In this document: piece after piece, positions 45,467 through 58,189 of the stretch
How positions within the stretch are numbered: the first letter of the stretch is position 1
Layout of the letters: each line of letters starts with the position of its first letter
Assembly (NCBI GenBank): GCA_029962745.1
Contig: CM057171.1
Span: forward strand, 3,878,682 to 3,942,681
Reading direction: 5' to 3'
Source: Echinometra lucunter
Lineage: Eukaryota > Echinodermata > Echinoidea > Camarodonta > Echinometridae
DNA: 64,000 nt
Program-made: the position numbers and the translations under genes
Notes under the pieces: generated by a model
The model's database searches: none
What the model saw: only the letters and a program-made list of their open reading frames with translations
Told to the model about the DNA's origin: nothing

Positions 45467-45860
45467 CGTGGTGAAAATTTAGAGGACATTCTGTCGCGTT
45501 CGTCCCACAACAACATACATGTAGACTCTACATGTACTGTATTCTATATCAATTATGACTTGTATGCGATATGCATAAGAGACCGAGGTCCGTACGTCTG
45601 CTGAGTTTTTTTTGCGCTGAGCAGAGCCTCAGAGGGCGTTCTTTATTTTTTGCCAGAGTGGATTGATAAATTCAGCGAACTTACAACCTGTTCTGCAATG
45701 TTTTTTGTTTTTGTTTTTGTTTTTTTGTGCTGATATATATCGTCAATTTATAGTACATGTATTACATTTTATTGTTTTATACCTCAACCCTGTAGTATAA
45801 CCCTTATTTTTAAGATAAACAGATCTTCAAAAAAAAAAGTAGTGTAAAGAAAGAGGGGAC

Positions 45861-46016
45861 AGAGCGTTTCATCAACATTTGTTGCCTGACAAGCTGTCAG
45901 ATCTGACATCTTTCTTTGATTTTGATTGGCTGAGAAGCATCGTTACTATGGCAACTGTCGGATAAAACAGACTTTGTCGTATAAAACATCCGATAAGTCC
46001 TTTCATGAAACGCTCT
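45861..46016. mobile_element. Palindromic MITE upstream of the FERM gene
   Basis: The left AGAGCGTTTCATCAA and the complement of the right end AGAGCGTTTCATGAA match. The interior carries GATTTTGATTGGCTGAG (CCAAT type, inverted). It lies about 400 bp upstream of the first coding exon. No other promoter feature is supported. Confidence 0.65.
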
Positions 46017-46859
46017 CCAGGCCCTGGAGCACCCGCTGGAGCAGTAGGGCACTTGGGGCACTTGACAGAATCGAGAAAGGGCCCCGGAGAAAAGAAAGAA
46101 AAATCATGCGCTCCAGACCTCTGCGGGTGCAGGGTAAAGTAAAAACTTATACCGTTTTGAATACAGATACTTCACTGTTCAAAAGTTTAAAAGAAACTCT
46201 ACAAGATGTACTATAAGTGACGTAACTACGGGGGGGGCACGGGGTACGTGCCCCCCCCCCCCCATCGGCTGGCAAAATAAAGGGGGGGGGGGGAGAAAAG
46301 GAAGGAGGAGGAAAGTGAAAGAAAGGGGGAAAACAAGGAAGAGGAAAATGGGAAATCGTGAGGCGCTCGCTCGCTTCGCTCTATATAGCATTTAAGTAAC
46401 TTAACCAATGCCGATGGTAGTTACTAACTTATTTTCTGTAAGGAATCAGTTTGCATCTTGTGTCTCAATTTTTGTCATAGGCTACTATTCTTCCACTCAT
46501 GGAATGTTAGCATGGTTAGTACTTAATATTACCACCTCTGGATTTCACTTCAAAAATCCAGCGGCAAGTTTACCTAAAAGCAAATAGATTTTCAGTAGAT
46601 AATTTGGCTTAGATGAAAACAAAAATTCCAATTTTTTGTTCGCCAGCTCGCTACTCTCTGGATCTGGATCTAGATATGGATATAGTGCACTGTAAGCTCC
46701 ACTGCAGCATCATTCAGAACGAAAGTGTGAAGTCAGGGTTGCTCACACCAACTCAAAACGGTTTCTGCAGAGCGCATGATTTTTTTTTTTTTTTAATCTG
46801 AAGTAATTTGTTTTGGTAGGGGGTTTCACATCCTTGCCGTTTTGGGAAAGGAGTGGAGG

Positions 46860-47806
46860 CAGGGGTGTAGACAGCGGGGGGGGGGGGGGATGGGGGGTAT
46901 GCATCCCCCCCCCCCACCTCACGAGGTGGGGGGATGACATGTACAATCATCTCCCCCCCCCCCAGGTTTAACAATAACAACAACAACAATAATAATAATT
47001 GTAATGATAATAATGATAATAATAATAATAATAATGATAATAATATTAATAATAATAATAATAATAAGTAATGTATTACTAGTATTATTATTATGCTTAT
47101 GAAAATAATGATAGTTATCATCATCATCATCGTTAAAGTGACTGAAATGACGATTACCATCATAACTATATCGATCATTTTTCTGATTTATGTAGTTATT
47201 TATAATACTAAGTACTTTAGGGTAATTTTGGCGCCGTCACCGTTTTTCTGAAGTGGTGTAACAACAAAATTAAAAAAAAAAAAAGATAAATAGCGTGACG
47301 CGAATATGCAATAATGTGTGTCAGTCAATATTCTATATTCGTTTGTCACGGTGCGTATATCTTCTATTTATGTCTGTGCATTCGGGTGTACGGGTGTGGG
47401 TGTGTGTGTGTGTGGGGGGGGGGGGTGAGTGCATGGCCGTACGCAGCGGAGAGGGCAGGGGCAGTTACCCCCCCCCCCAGAAATGAAAGAAAACTGTATG
47501 AAAACTTACATTTTTTACTGAAAATTTTCACAAAATTCAACAAAAATGTTCACCAAATCCTTCAATTTCATTTTTAAAAATGCAAAAGCGCCCCCGTGAC
47601 AAGCTCGGTCACTTCGCTCCCTCGCTTTCGAGTTTCTTCGAATGTTTTTTTTTTGCGCATCTTGCCCCCCAGGAAAAAAATTCTACGTAAGGCCCTGTGT
47701 GTGTGCGTGTGCGTTTGTGTGTATTTGTACACGAAATTGATCTTCGATTTCTCGTGAACGGCAAATCATCCCCCCCCCCAGGTGTAAGAACTCGTCTACG
47801 CCACTG
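46860..47806. mobile_element. Nonautonomous hAT element with 8-bp target duplication
   Basis: Starts CAGGGGTGTAGACAGC and ends GTCTACGCCACTG. AGTGGAGG is repeated exactly on both sides (46852-46859 and 47807-47814). The interior has G/C homopolymers, an AAT/ATG microsatellite (46973-47150) and a nested smaller element at 47432-47697. Confidence 0.85.
47432..47697. mobile_element. hAT-like MITE nested in the 46860 element
   Basis: Starts CATGGCCGTACGCAG and ends CTACGTAAGGCCCTG. The flanks GGTGAGTG and TGTGTGTG agree at six of eight bases. Same family as 61266-61519, sharing AGCTCGGTCACTTCGCT and the AAATCCTTCAA block. Confidence 0.7.
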
Positions 47807-48154
47807 AGTGGAGGTGTGGTTATGAGCACTGACGTAGTTAAGGGGGGATAAGGGGGCCATGGCTCCCCTCTCCGGCGAGCAAAAAAATCATTAAAAATAA
47901 AAAATAAATAAAATAAAATAAACAAATAAAAAACTTTCATCGAGTCTGTCAGATCAATGCACTGTTTTGCAAAGTCTGGCGATAAGTACTGTTCTGTGAT
48001 ATAGGATTGTTGGTTAGGAATACACAAAGAAAAAAATTACTCGAGATTCATTGCCATTATATTAATCAACTCTTGGGATTTTAATGTATCTCCTTCTTTT
48101 CTTCAACTCTTCAATATTCCCATTGAGTATAATCTCATAAATTCAACCTACATA

Positions 48155-51100
48155 GGCCATGGGCTAGTGGGGGTCATAGTGCACCCCCGGTGTGACTTAC
48201 GGAAATGGTTATTTTCATGTAGCCCTAGGTCTAACAATTCAGAAAATTGATGTTGCCAGCAAAAAAACTGGGATGGAAGATACCCCCCATGGACTTTTTG
48301 ACCACGCCCACTTTTACAGCTGATTGTAGAAAATTAGGGGTATTGATAGTTTGTAACTGCTCTAACTTTGCAATTCTTCACATATATATGTTGTATGACC
48401 CCTTAAAATGTCGGTCTAATTGAGTTCTACAAGTTTGTGCTGCGTTTTATGCCAATTTTTATGGTGAAAAGGTCACCAGAGGTCAAAAGGTCACAAATTT
48501 TGACCTTTAAATCTTTAAAATAGAGCAAATGCAGAGATTTTTTTATTACAAAGACCCTATAACAAATTTTTTTCATTGAAATTTGATTAAAATTGAAAGA
48601 GACATATGTCCAATCATGTATTTATTCAATACCAGAAAGTTAATGTTGCCAGTGAAAAAACTGGGATGGCAGATGCCCCATGACCACGCCCACTTTTACA
48701 GCTGATTGTAGAAAATTAGGGGTATTGATAGTTTGTAACTGCTCTAACTTTGCAATTCTTCACATATATATGTTGTATGACCCCTTAAAATGTCGGTCTA
48801 ATTGGGTTCTACAAGTTTGTGCTGCGTTTTATGCAAATTTTTATGGTGAAAAGGTCACCAGAGGTCAAAAGGTCACAAATTTTGACCTTTAAATCTTTAA
48901 AAAAGAGCAAATGCAGAGATTTTTTATTACAAAGACCCTATAACAAATTTTTTTCATTGAAATTTGATTAAAATTGAAAGTGACATATGTCCAATCATGT
49001 ATTTATTCAATACCAGAAAGTTAATGTTGCCAGTGAAAAAACTGGGATGGCAGATGCCCCATGACCACGCCCACTTTTACAGCTGATTGTAGGAAATTAG
49101 GGGTATTGATAGTTTGTAACTGCTCTAACTTTGCAATTCTTCACATATATATGTTGTATGACCCCTTAAAATGTCGGCCTAATTGAGTTCTACAGGTTTG
49201 TGCTGCGTTTTATGCAAATTTTTATGGTGAAAAGGTCATCAGAGGTCAAAAGGTCACAAATTTTGTCCTTTATATCTCTAATATAGAGCAAATGCAGGGA
49301 TTTTTTTTTTATCACAAAGACCCTATATCAATTTTTTTTTCATTGAAATTTGATTAAAATTGAAAGTTGCATATGCCCAATTATGTTCTTATTTAATAAT
49401 AGAAAGTTGATGTTGCCAGTGAAAAAAACTGGGATGGCAGATGCCCCCATGACCACGCCCACTTTTACAGCTGGTTGTAGAAATTTAGGGGTATAGATAG
49501 TTTGTAACTGCTCTAACTTTGCAATTCTTCAGAAATATAATTTATATCACATGACGCCTTAAAATGTCAGCCTAATTGAGTTCTACAAGTTTGTGCCGCG
49601 TTTTATGCAAATTTTTATGGTGAAAAGGTCACCAGAGGTCAAAAGGTCACAAATTTTGACCTTTATATCTCTAATATAGAGCAAATGTAGGGATTTTTTT
49701 TTTAACACAAAGAATCTATAACAGATTTTATTCATTGAAATATGATTAAAATTGAAAGTTACACATGTCCAATCATGTTTTTATTCAATACCAGAAAGTT
49801 AATGTTGCCAGTGAAAAAACTGGGATGGAAGATACCCCATGACCACACCCAGTTTTACAGCTGGTTGTAGAAAGTTAGGGGTATTGATAGTTTGTAACTG
49901 CTCTAACTTTGCAATTCTTCAGAAATATATATCATATGACCCCTTAAAATGTTGGCATAATTGAGCTCTACAAGTTTGTGCTAATTTTTATGCATTTTTC
50001 TTTATGGTGAAAATGTCACCAGAGGTCAAAAAGTTACAAAATTTGACCTCTACCTTGATATAGAGCAAATGCATTTTTAAATCACCTAAACCCCTTAACA
50101 GATTTGTTTTTCATTGAAAATAAATTGAAATTAAAAGTTACATACTGCAATCATGTTTTTACTTAATATCAGTAAACAAATGTATGAAGAAGAAGAAGTA
50201 GAATCAACAATCTGGTACTTATCTTCTACATGTTCTAAGGATTATTTGTAAGTTTTGACATACATGTGTCAAAAAGGAGCGTAACACTTCACAATTCCTT
50301 GCTGAAACACCCTACAATCAGTCATAAAGCAGGTAAAATCAGTCAAAGTCACAAAGCTATGAGCAGTACCAAATCAACATAAGAAGAACTAAAAATATGT
50401 ATATTATAACTAAAATGAGAAACTCAAAATGAAGATATCGACAAGCTGAATTCCATCGGTGCTCTTATTTATTTTCCTGCAATAATGCACACTTCACATC
50501 ACGTTGGTATTACAAACAAAAATAACTCAAATTACAGATAAATTAAATCAATTCAGAAACAAATAATGGAAGAACCAAGGGTGGAAGAAGAATGTTCTGA
50601 ATAAAAGGAAATGGTGAGTAAAATAGAGTCATGGATTGAATAGAAATGATGGAAAAATAAATGAAAAGGAACTGAGGTCTTGATAACCGAGCCCACTTTT
50701 ATAGATGGTGTAGGAAAATTAGTTTATAACTGCTCTAACTTCGAAATTCTTCACTAATATCTTCTCTGTGACCACTTTAAAAAGTTGATTTACTAGTCCT
50801 ACAAATTTGTGATACATTTCATGCAAACTTATGCTGTGGAAAGGTCACCAGAGGTCAAAAGATGGCAAACTTTGACCTAAATTTACCTATGATATATAGC
50901 AAATACAGTTTTTTTACCACCATGATCCTATAACACAGTTTTTATACTGGAAATGAATTAAAATGAGCAGTTTCATAGCTGTAATTATGTTTTTGTTTAA
51001 TATCAGCAGATGCTTGAAAAAAGGGGGAATTTAGCATTTGGTATGTAGAATGAAGGGATTTCACTGATAAAGGAAAGGTAATATACATGTAATATACAAG

Positions 51101-53376
51101 CTGGCATTTGTTTTATTCATTGAAATCACGTTCATTCCGTAATGATGATGTATAACAAACTGCATTGTCCAAATATCAGTTGTGATCTCAGGCCATGAAA
51201 GATTTGAGAGTAACATTTGCTATAAAATATTCCTTGATCTGATGACAGTTCTTCGAATTACTATCCCTTCATTCTGCATACCAAGCATTTGCCTGCTGAT
51301 ATGGTCATGTGGTATCTTCCATCCAAGTTTTTTTTTTTTTTTTTGCTGGTAACATTAACTTTCTGGTATTGAATAAAAACATGAATGGAAAGATGTAACG
51401 TTAAGTTTAATTAATTTTCAATGAAAAAGTCTCTTATAGAGTCTTTGTGATAAAAAAAGTCCCTGCATTTGCTCTATATTAGATGTTAAGGTCAAAATTT
51501 GTGACCTTTTGATCTCTGGTGATCTCTTTACCATAAAAAAATGCATATAACGCAGCAAAAAACTTGTTTAGCTCAATTATGCCAACATTTTAAGGGGTCA
51601 TATGATATATATTTCGGAAGAATTGCAAACTTACAGCAGTTACAAACTATCTATACCCCTAAATTTCTACAACCAGCTGTAAAAGTGGGTGTGGTCATGG
51701 GGGTATCTTTCATCCCAATTTTTTCACTGGCAACATTAACTTTCTGGTATTAAATAAGAACATGATTGGACATATGTAACATTCAATTTTAATCAAATTT
51801 CAATTTAAAAAAATTGTTATAGGGTCTTTGTGATAAAAAAATCCGTGCATTAGCTCTATATTAGAGATATAAAGGTCAAAATTTGAGACCTTTTGACCTC
51901 TGGTGACCTTTTCACCATAAAGATATTTGAAAAAATGCAGCACAAACTTGTTGAGCTCAATTATGCCAACATTTTAAGGGGTCATATAATATATATTTCT
52001 GAAGAATTGCAAACGTACAGCAGTTACAAACTATCTATACCCCTAAATTTCTACAACCAGCTGTAAAAGTGGGCGTGGTCATGGGGGTATCTTCCATCCC
52101 AGTTTTCTGACTGGCAACATTAACTTTCTGGTATTAAATAAGCACATGATTGGACATATGTAACTTTCAATGTTAATCAAATTTCAATGAAAAAAAATTG
52201 ATATAGGGTCTTTGTAATAAAAAAATCTGTGCATTTGCTCTATATTAGAGATATAAAGGTCAAAATTTGTGACCTTTTGACCTCTGGGGACCTTTTTACC
52301 ATAAGGATATTTGCATAAAATGCAGCACAAACTTGTTGAGCTCAATTATGGCAACATTTTAAGGGGTCATATGATATATATTTCTGAAGAATTGCAAAGT
52401 AAGAGCAGTCACAAACTATCTATACCCCTAAATTTCTACAACCAGCTGTAAAAGTGGGCGTGGTCATGGGGGCATCTGCCATCCCAGTTTTTTCACTGGC
52501 AACATTAACTTTCTGGTATTGAATAAATACATGATTGGACATATGTAACTTTCAATTTTAATCAAATTTCAATGAAAAAAATTTGTTATAGGGTCTTTGT
52601 AATAAAAAAAATCTCTGCATTTGCTCTATTTTAAAGATTTAAAGGTCAAAATTTGTGACCTTTTGACTTCTGGTGACCTTTTCACCATAAAAATTTGCAT
52701 AAAATGCAGCACAAACCTGTAGAACTCAATTAGGCCGACATTTTAAGGGGTCATATGATATATATTTCTGAAGAATTGCAAAGTAAGAGCAGTCACAAAC
52801 TATCTATACCCCTAAATTTCTACAACCAGCTGTAAAAGTGGGCGTGGTCATGGGGGCATCTGCCATCCCAGTTTTTTCACTGGCAACATTAACTTTCTGG
52901 TATTGAATAAATACATGATTGGACATATGTAACTTTCAATTTTAATCAAATTTCAATGAAAAAAATTTGTTGTAGGGTCTTTGTAATAAAAAAATCTCTG
53001 CATTTGCTCTATTTTAAAGATTTAAAGGTCAAAATTTGTGACCTTTTGACCTCTGGTGACCTTTTCACCATAAAAATTGGCATAAAACGCAGCACAAACT
53101 TGTAGAACTCAATTAGACCGACATTTTAAGGGGTCGTACAACATATATATGTGAAGAATTGCAAAGTTAGAGCAGTTACAAACTATCAATACCCCTAATT
53201 TTCTACAATCAGCTGTAAAAGTGGGCGTGGTCAAAAAGTCCATGGGGGTATCTTCCATCCCAGTTTTTTTGCTGGCAACATCAATTTTCTGAATTGTTAG
53301 ACCTAGGGCTACATGAAAATAACCATTTCCGTAAGTCACACCGGGGGTGCACTATGACCCCCACTAGCCCATGGCC
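48155..53376. mobile_element. 5.2-kb foldback element with tandem-repeat arms
   Basis: The outer 140 bp (GGCCATGGGCTAGTGGGGGT onward) is repeated inverted at the right end, with TA on both flanks. The left arm holds five direct copies of a roughly 385-bp unit (starting near 48250, 48641, 49022, 49405 and 49799). The right arm holds six inverted copies (near 51321, 51710, 52097, 52480, 52863 and 53259). The middle (about 50170-51300) is AT-rich with one degenerate forward unit at 50680-51010. No ORF of substance. The layout resembles the foldback class, such as Drosophila FB and sea urchin TU elements, whose long termini are made of tandem repeats. Confidence 0.85.
48470..48506. promoter_or_regulatory. 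Array of four nuclear-receptor-type half-sites
   Basis: Within one foldback unit, AGGTCA occurs three times directly with spacers of 4 and 2 bases, then an inverted TGACCT follows after 7 bases. The same 37-base layout is intact at 48852-48888, 49626-49662 and 53026-53062 and is present with one changed half-site in other units. AGGTCA is the standard half-site of many nuclear receptors (DR4 and DR2 spacings among them). That any receptor binds here is untested inference. Confidence 0.5.
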
Positions 53377-55100
53377 TAACATACTTCAACAATATATTCA
53401 CTTCATATGTCAATGAAATAGCTTTACATGACTAATGCAATATGATGTATTCCAGTGATAATTGACTTTCACATCATAAAAGGAAATATTGACTATATAA
53501 ATACAACAGGTTAACAAATCTTTCCATTTCTTCTGTAAGAAATAAAATTACCCCCTTTTGGTACAGCAGTACTGCAAACATTCAAAAATACAAAACTTGA
53601 GCTCAACTAATCAAAATACTTGGGTTTACATAGCACGTGCAATATTTCCGGACTATTTGATAAACTGTAAATTATGTGTTCGCGACTGTTCTCAACCCTA
53701 TGGACAGCCCTTACATTCTATCGCTCTGTGCTTCAGGTGAGTCTTTATAGCGAACCACACGTAGACTTGTGACAGAATGACCATGGGTGCTCGAGATAAC
53801 AGTTGCTTTCAGGCTCGATGTCATCGACGTAGTCGTCATCGACGCTCTGTCGAACTCGGTGACGTTACACGTAGCTCGTCTAGTAGACGGAGGATCCCAT
53901 CTCAGTGGTATAGGACAAGATTTGTCCTGGAACCCAGCTGCCTGTCTGCTGTTAAAACATATATACAACCTACGAGTCACAGCATATAGGTTTACCCAAT
54001 AATTCTAAATATATACATTCATGAAACCTTTTCAAGAGACTGCCTCTTGCATGTATAGGAAAGACAATTGAAGTATCAAAAATGAATCAGAAAAGCAATA
54101 ATCAAATATGTCCAAATATTGATTCAGGTAAATATCTAAAAAAAATATAATCACTGAATTTCATGATCACTATAATGCAAACATTTCTTGGCTCTCAAAG
54201 CTCTATACAAAATTCATCTTCATTTAGCAGTCTAAACATCTATATTACAAAATATTCCTTTTACTATACGTTCAAGTCACTGCACACTAAATTACAAAAT
54301 TAAATCTCTTCTTTTCTCCAATGTGCCACAGAAAAAATATCACTTATCTATTAGCTTATTTGAGTAATATTTTATCCACACAATTTATTCTACACAAAAT
54401 ATCACCAAAATTCAATATTTCAACTTCTTTCTGTCTGATGAAAATACAAAGATTCATGGCACAGATATACTAATTAACTAATTAAATAATTCATTTCATT
54501 TGTTTTCAGCTAAAATGCTAGAACTCTGTGTCTTACTTTATGCAAATGAATTTTGATTCCTGTGCCACGCCTTAATTTGTGGCATTACACTATATACAAG
54601 AAAATAGGACAAATCATGGAAAATTACTGCAAAAAAAAACTTACTGGTCTCAAAATCATGATGGGAGCTGTAGAGGAGTCTTCTCCTGGCCTGCTTTGCC
54701 CAGATTTTCATAGAAGATGGCACCAAAATATGAAGTTAATTGCTGCGCATCCTATCTCCTCTCACACTCACTCAGCACACAGGTCCTGCCTTGACCAATG
54801 CTGAAGTTGCTCTGCCCAGTAGCTAACTCATGCAACATACACCAAGCATACTTGCTCAGCTCTGCATAGCTCATTGCACAAAGTATCACTGTCCAGCACA
54901 CATCACTCACATAACTCTCCCATTCAATACGTGCACTCTGCCCTAAGAGACTATTGTTCCTATGGGTCTGGTAGTAATTGCTGTTCCCTCATTTAAATTC
55001 CTGGTCACTTTGTGACAGAGTCCACTTCCAATAACTTACCTTACCCCTACTCAGTCTGCGAAATGAAAATAAAACGTAAGTATAACATTTCTCATATAAG
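53377..55100. other. Intergenic DNA, no supported exon
   Basis: Mostly AT-rich. A GC-richer, CpG-containing patch at 53700-53985 is open on both strands and has a good donor-like CAG|GTGAGT at 53737, but no protein motif could be recognised in any frame. Confidence 0.4.
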
Positions 55101-55104
55101 TTAC

Positions 55105-55450
55105 CTCTAATACTGAATTTTAGTGTGCAGAAAATGCCATTTTCACACACGAATTTCCAAAAATCTCTTCACACCATGGGAGGGTGGATACCCCTTCTAC
55201 ACCCTCCCCCGCTCGCTCGCATTGCTCCCTCTCCTTGCCCCCCCCCCCCCGAAAAAAGGCTGCTGCTCATATCAGTTACCCCAATGCTGAATTTTAGTGT
55301 GCAGAGAATGACATTTTCATGCACGAATTTAAAAAAATTCTCCCTACCGTGGGAAGGGGATATCCCCCCCCCTCCCACACCCCCCTCCCGCTCGGTCGCT
55401 ACGCTCCCTCGATTTAGCCCCCCTGTTGAAAATTCCTGGCTACGCCAGTG
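55105..55450. mobile_element. Fragment of a hAT-type G/C-run element with two subrepeats
   Basis: Two related units (about 55105-55250 and 55280-55440) share TGAATTTTAGTGTGCAGA and a C-run with a GCTCGCTCGC or GCTCGGTCGC word. The right end GGCTACGCCAGTG equals other hAT ends in this window; a matching left end was not found. Confidence 0.55.
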
Positions 55451-56533
55451 GTCATGAGTTGGACTGAGTGATGGCGCAAGCGAACTGATTTAGCTAGGTG
55501 CTTCTTGTTGCCACGTGTACGAGACGATGGATGAATTCTTGAATGTTTCAAGTCAACGTGATGAAATATTATTTTCTGGAGCATGACGAGACTGTTGTAA
55601 TGTCGTCTAGCTACTTTAAAGTAGTGGAAGCTTCAGACGTTTTGGCTCAAAACCACTAGAAATGTACAATTAGCAAATTAAAGCAACCGTGTCGCACTTA
55701 CTGAATTGCGAATATTATGTCAATATTAGATCTTACAAAATGAATGTTATTCATAAAACCCTTTAAAATAAATAGTGGGCTATAAGTTCTGAAATTTTGA
55801 GCACTCAGACATGAATATTTGAGAAGTTATTCTGTTATCTAATACTCTCGCCAGCACCTGGTGGGGAACCCGGGGATCCTGTTAAGGCTATCAAAAACAG
55901 GAAAAATCAGAAAAAGGGTATCAAAATCAGGAAAATTCGGGAAAATGTCATTCAATTAGGAGATTATGATGTAATCATTGCATAAAATCCCATTAAGGGT
56001 ATAAAAATCGGAGATGTAATACATTATTTCTCTGTTTAGGGTATTAATATCACTCCTACTTTCGTCCTTCTTTAATCCCCGTTTAGGGTGCTTTTCAAAA
56101 AGTGATTTACGCGGATGATATACAGGCCTCAATGAGACAGATCCCCCGGGGGCAAAACTGAATGTCACAAATTAGTATAATTAACATATTTTGCTATGTT
56201 GTAATAAGCAAGGATTCTTTTATTCTTGGAACAGAAAAAATAAAATGTGATACGAGTGTGCATGAAGACATATTCTGGTATTGGACACATGCAAAAATAT
56301 AATATTTCGCAATAGAAATTTGTCACAAAAGTCAGTGAAGCCTACGCTACTTTTAGAATAAATCTCTCCTATACCACCTTCTAAATTTGTTATTTTCTGT
56401 TTCTTTCAAAGTAATCACTGGCTGATATCCCATGTACATTCTATAAAAGTTTGCATTGCTGTGTGTAGATCCATTCTGGAGAAAAAGATGCCCATAAGAA
56501 GAGCTAATACGGGTGTTTTGTATCCCTATATAT
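55451..56533. other. No gene; partial repeat at 55870-56160
   Basis: 55870-56160 carries GGGTAT-AAAATC-GGA reiterations and ends in GAGACAGATCCCCCGGGGG. A related end recurs at 57440-57606, so it is a dispersed repeat. Nothing coding. Confidence 0.5.
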
Positions 56534-56673
56534 ACTGCAACAACGGTGGTGTTAAATTGGTGTTAAATTAACACCCCTGGTGTTTATATAGGACAACTCT
56601 GATGGTAGTGTTGTCCTATATAAACACAAGTGGTGTTGATCTAACACCAATTTAACACCACCGCTTTTGCAGT
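56534..56673. mobile_element. 140-bp palindromic MITE
   Basis: The left end starts ACTGCAACAACGGTGGTG and the complement of the right end starts ACTGCAAAAGCGGTGGTG. Both go on with TTAAATTGGTGTTA, and the centre is GGACAAC-GTTGTCC. No coding capacity. Confidence 0.85.
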
Positions 56674-57049
56674 TTATGGTTAAGAAAAGGAACCTACGTT
56701 TTACCATCACTATTAGGACTGAGCAACAATATATTATTGAGAAAAGCTGCCAAAACGTAAAGGGCGTCTGAGTCTTGTCCATTTCAAGGGATTATATTGC
56801 ATCTGCGGTCTTACGTCATTTCTGCAAATCACACATAAAGTTGAATGTTGAATGCGTTACCGAAACATACGTTACTGGTCAATTTTGATTTTCAATTAAA
56901 TTTGGTATAATCTGAACTTGTGAACCAGAGTGAACTATCTAGCGCCATCACACTAAAGCGACGCTCTGCAGACGTAAGGCCAGCAATGCGAATCGTATGG
57001 AAGCTTAAAAGTGCCACCCAGATGTTGAGATAATTATCTTGGGAAGTCA

Positions 57050-57420
57050 ACATCTTGCTAGCGAAAAGATCAGATGACGAGATCTCGGATCTCATCATGT
57101 CGATATCCTGTAGAATAGATGATTAGATGAAAAGATCCCCAATCTTATTATGTCGACGTCCTGTAGAAGAGATGATCAGATGACAAGATCCCAGATCTCA
57201 CCATGTCGACATCTTTTAGAAGAGATGATCAGATGACAAGATCCCGGATCTCATCATGTCGACATCTTTTAGAAGAGATGATCAGATGACAAGATCCCGG
57301 ATCTCATCATATCGACATCCTTTAGAAGAGATGATCAGATGACAAGATCTCGGATCTCATTATGTCGACATAATTTTGAAGAGACGATCAGATGACAAGA
57401 TCTTGGATTTTGTCATGCGG
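57050..57420. repeat. 53-bp minisatellite, about 7 copies
   Basis: The unit contains AGATGATCAGATGACAAGAT, CCCGGATCTCATCATGTCGAC and a T-rich end. Adjacent starts at 57218 and 57271 give the 53-bp period. The outer copies are more divergent. Confidence 0.85.
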
Positions 57421-57780
57421 ACAACCTGGACATAGAAGAAATGATATGGATGATCCCCGTTTAGGATGATTTAAAGTGATTTTCCCATTTAAGGTATCAA
57501 AGCTACCACTCCTGATATCCCGTTTAGGGAGCTTTTCAGAAAGTGATTTTTCGCGCATGCTGTAGGCCTACAGGGCTCAATGGGACATGCCCCCCCCCCC
57601 CCGGGCACTTCACTCTACTAGTAGGTCAGAGAGCATAACAGCGACCGAGCCGTGAGAATTTCCATTTCTCAACAGAGAACCTACTAGAGAATGGCAAAGA
57701 TTCAGAGAAAAATAGGGAAAAATCAGGGTTTATTCTTCTCTTTTTCCACTGGTAGGCCTATTTTGATTTTGTATCAATTG

Positions 57781-57863
57781 TATCTCTTTAGTACATGGTT
57801 TGCCATAGACTTACAATCGTAAGTCTATGGCAAACCCCGGGCAAACCATGTACTAAAGAGATA
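57781..57863. repeat. Nested hairpin palindrome
   Basis: TATCTCTTTAGTACATGG pairs with its complement at 57845-57863. Inside it, CATAGACTTAC/GTAAGTCTATG forms a second hairpin, and the inner GGTTTGCC also has inverted partners. Confidence 0.85.
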
Positions 57864-58189
57864 TTGATTGTAAGATTGATTGTATCTCTTTATGTTACAC
57901 CCCCTGGAGCAGTACGGCATCGGACAATTATAACAAGAACACACCCTAAAATATTTTGGTAACTGAGGGTGTAGATAGAGAGAATGTTATTGCTGGAAAA
58001 CTTTCGCAGAAGGAATTAGAGTCTATTTCTGATCACAAATTTCCATGCTGTAGGGCCTGCAAGGTCAAAACACAAAATTTTCTTCATTATTTTGTGGCAT
58101 TTTGTCCCCTCGGGGGAGGGGGCGGTACTTGGATTTTTTTTTTTTTGACGGGGTTTGAGACCCGGACCTTGAACCCCTAACCCATCTTT

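Noticed and set aside
46743..47178. Leu/Pro-rich minus-strand frame
   Set aside because: A product of microsatellite and G-run sequence inside the hAT element.
48680..53339. Repeated 70-76 codon frames in the foldback arms
   Set aside because: Short, on opposite strands, and interrupted differently in each unit. They follow from the repeat and are not a conserved coding sequence.
53558..54002. Open frames on both strands with a good donor at 53737 and CpG-rich sequence
   Set aside because: No recognisable protein motif, no matching acceptor in phase, and overlapping frames on both strands of equal length.
57050..57420. Possible CRISPR-like array
   Set aside because: The 53-bp units are contiguous with no unique spacers, so it is a minisatellite.
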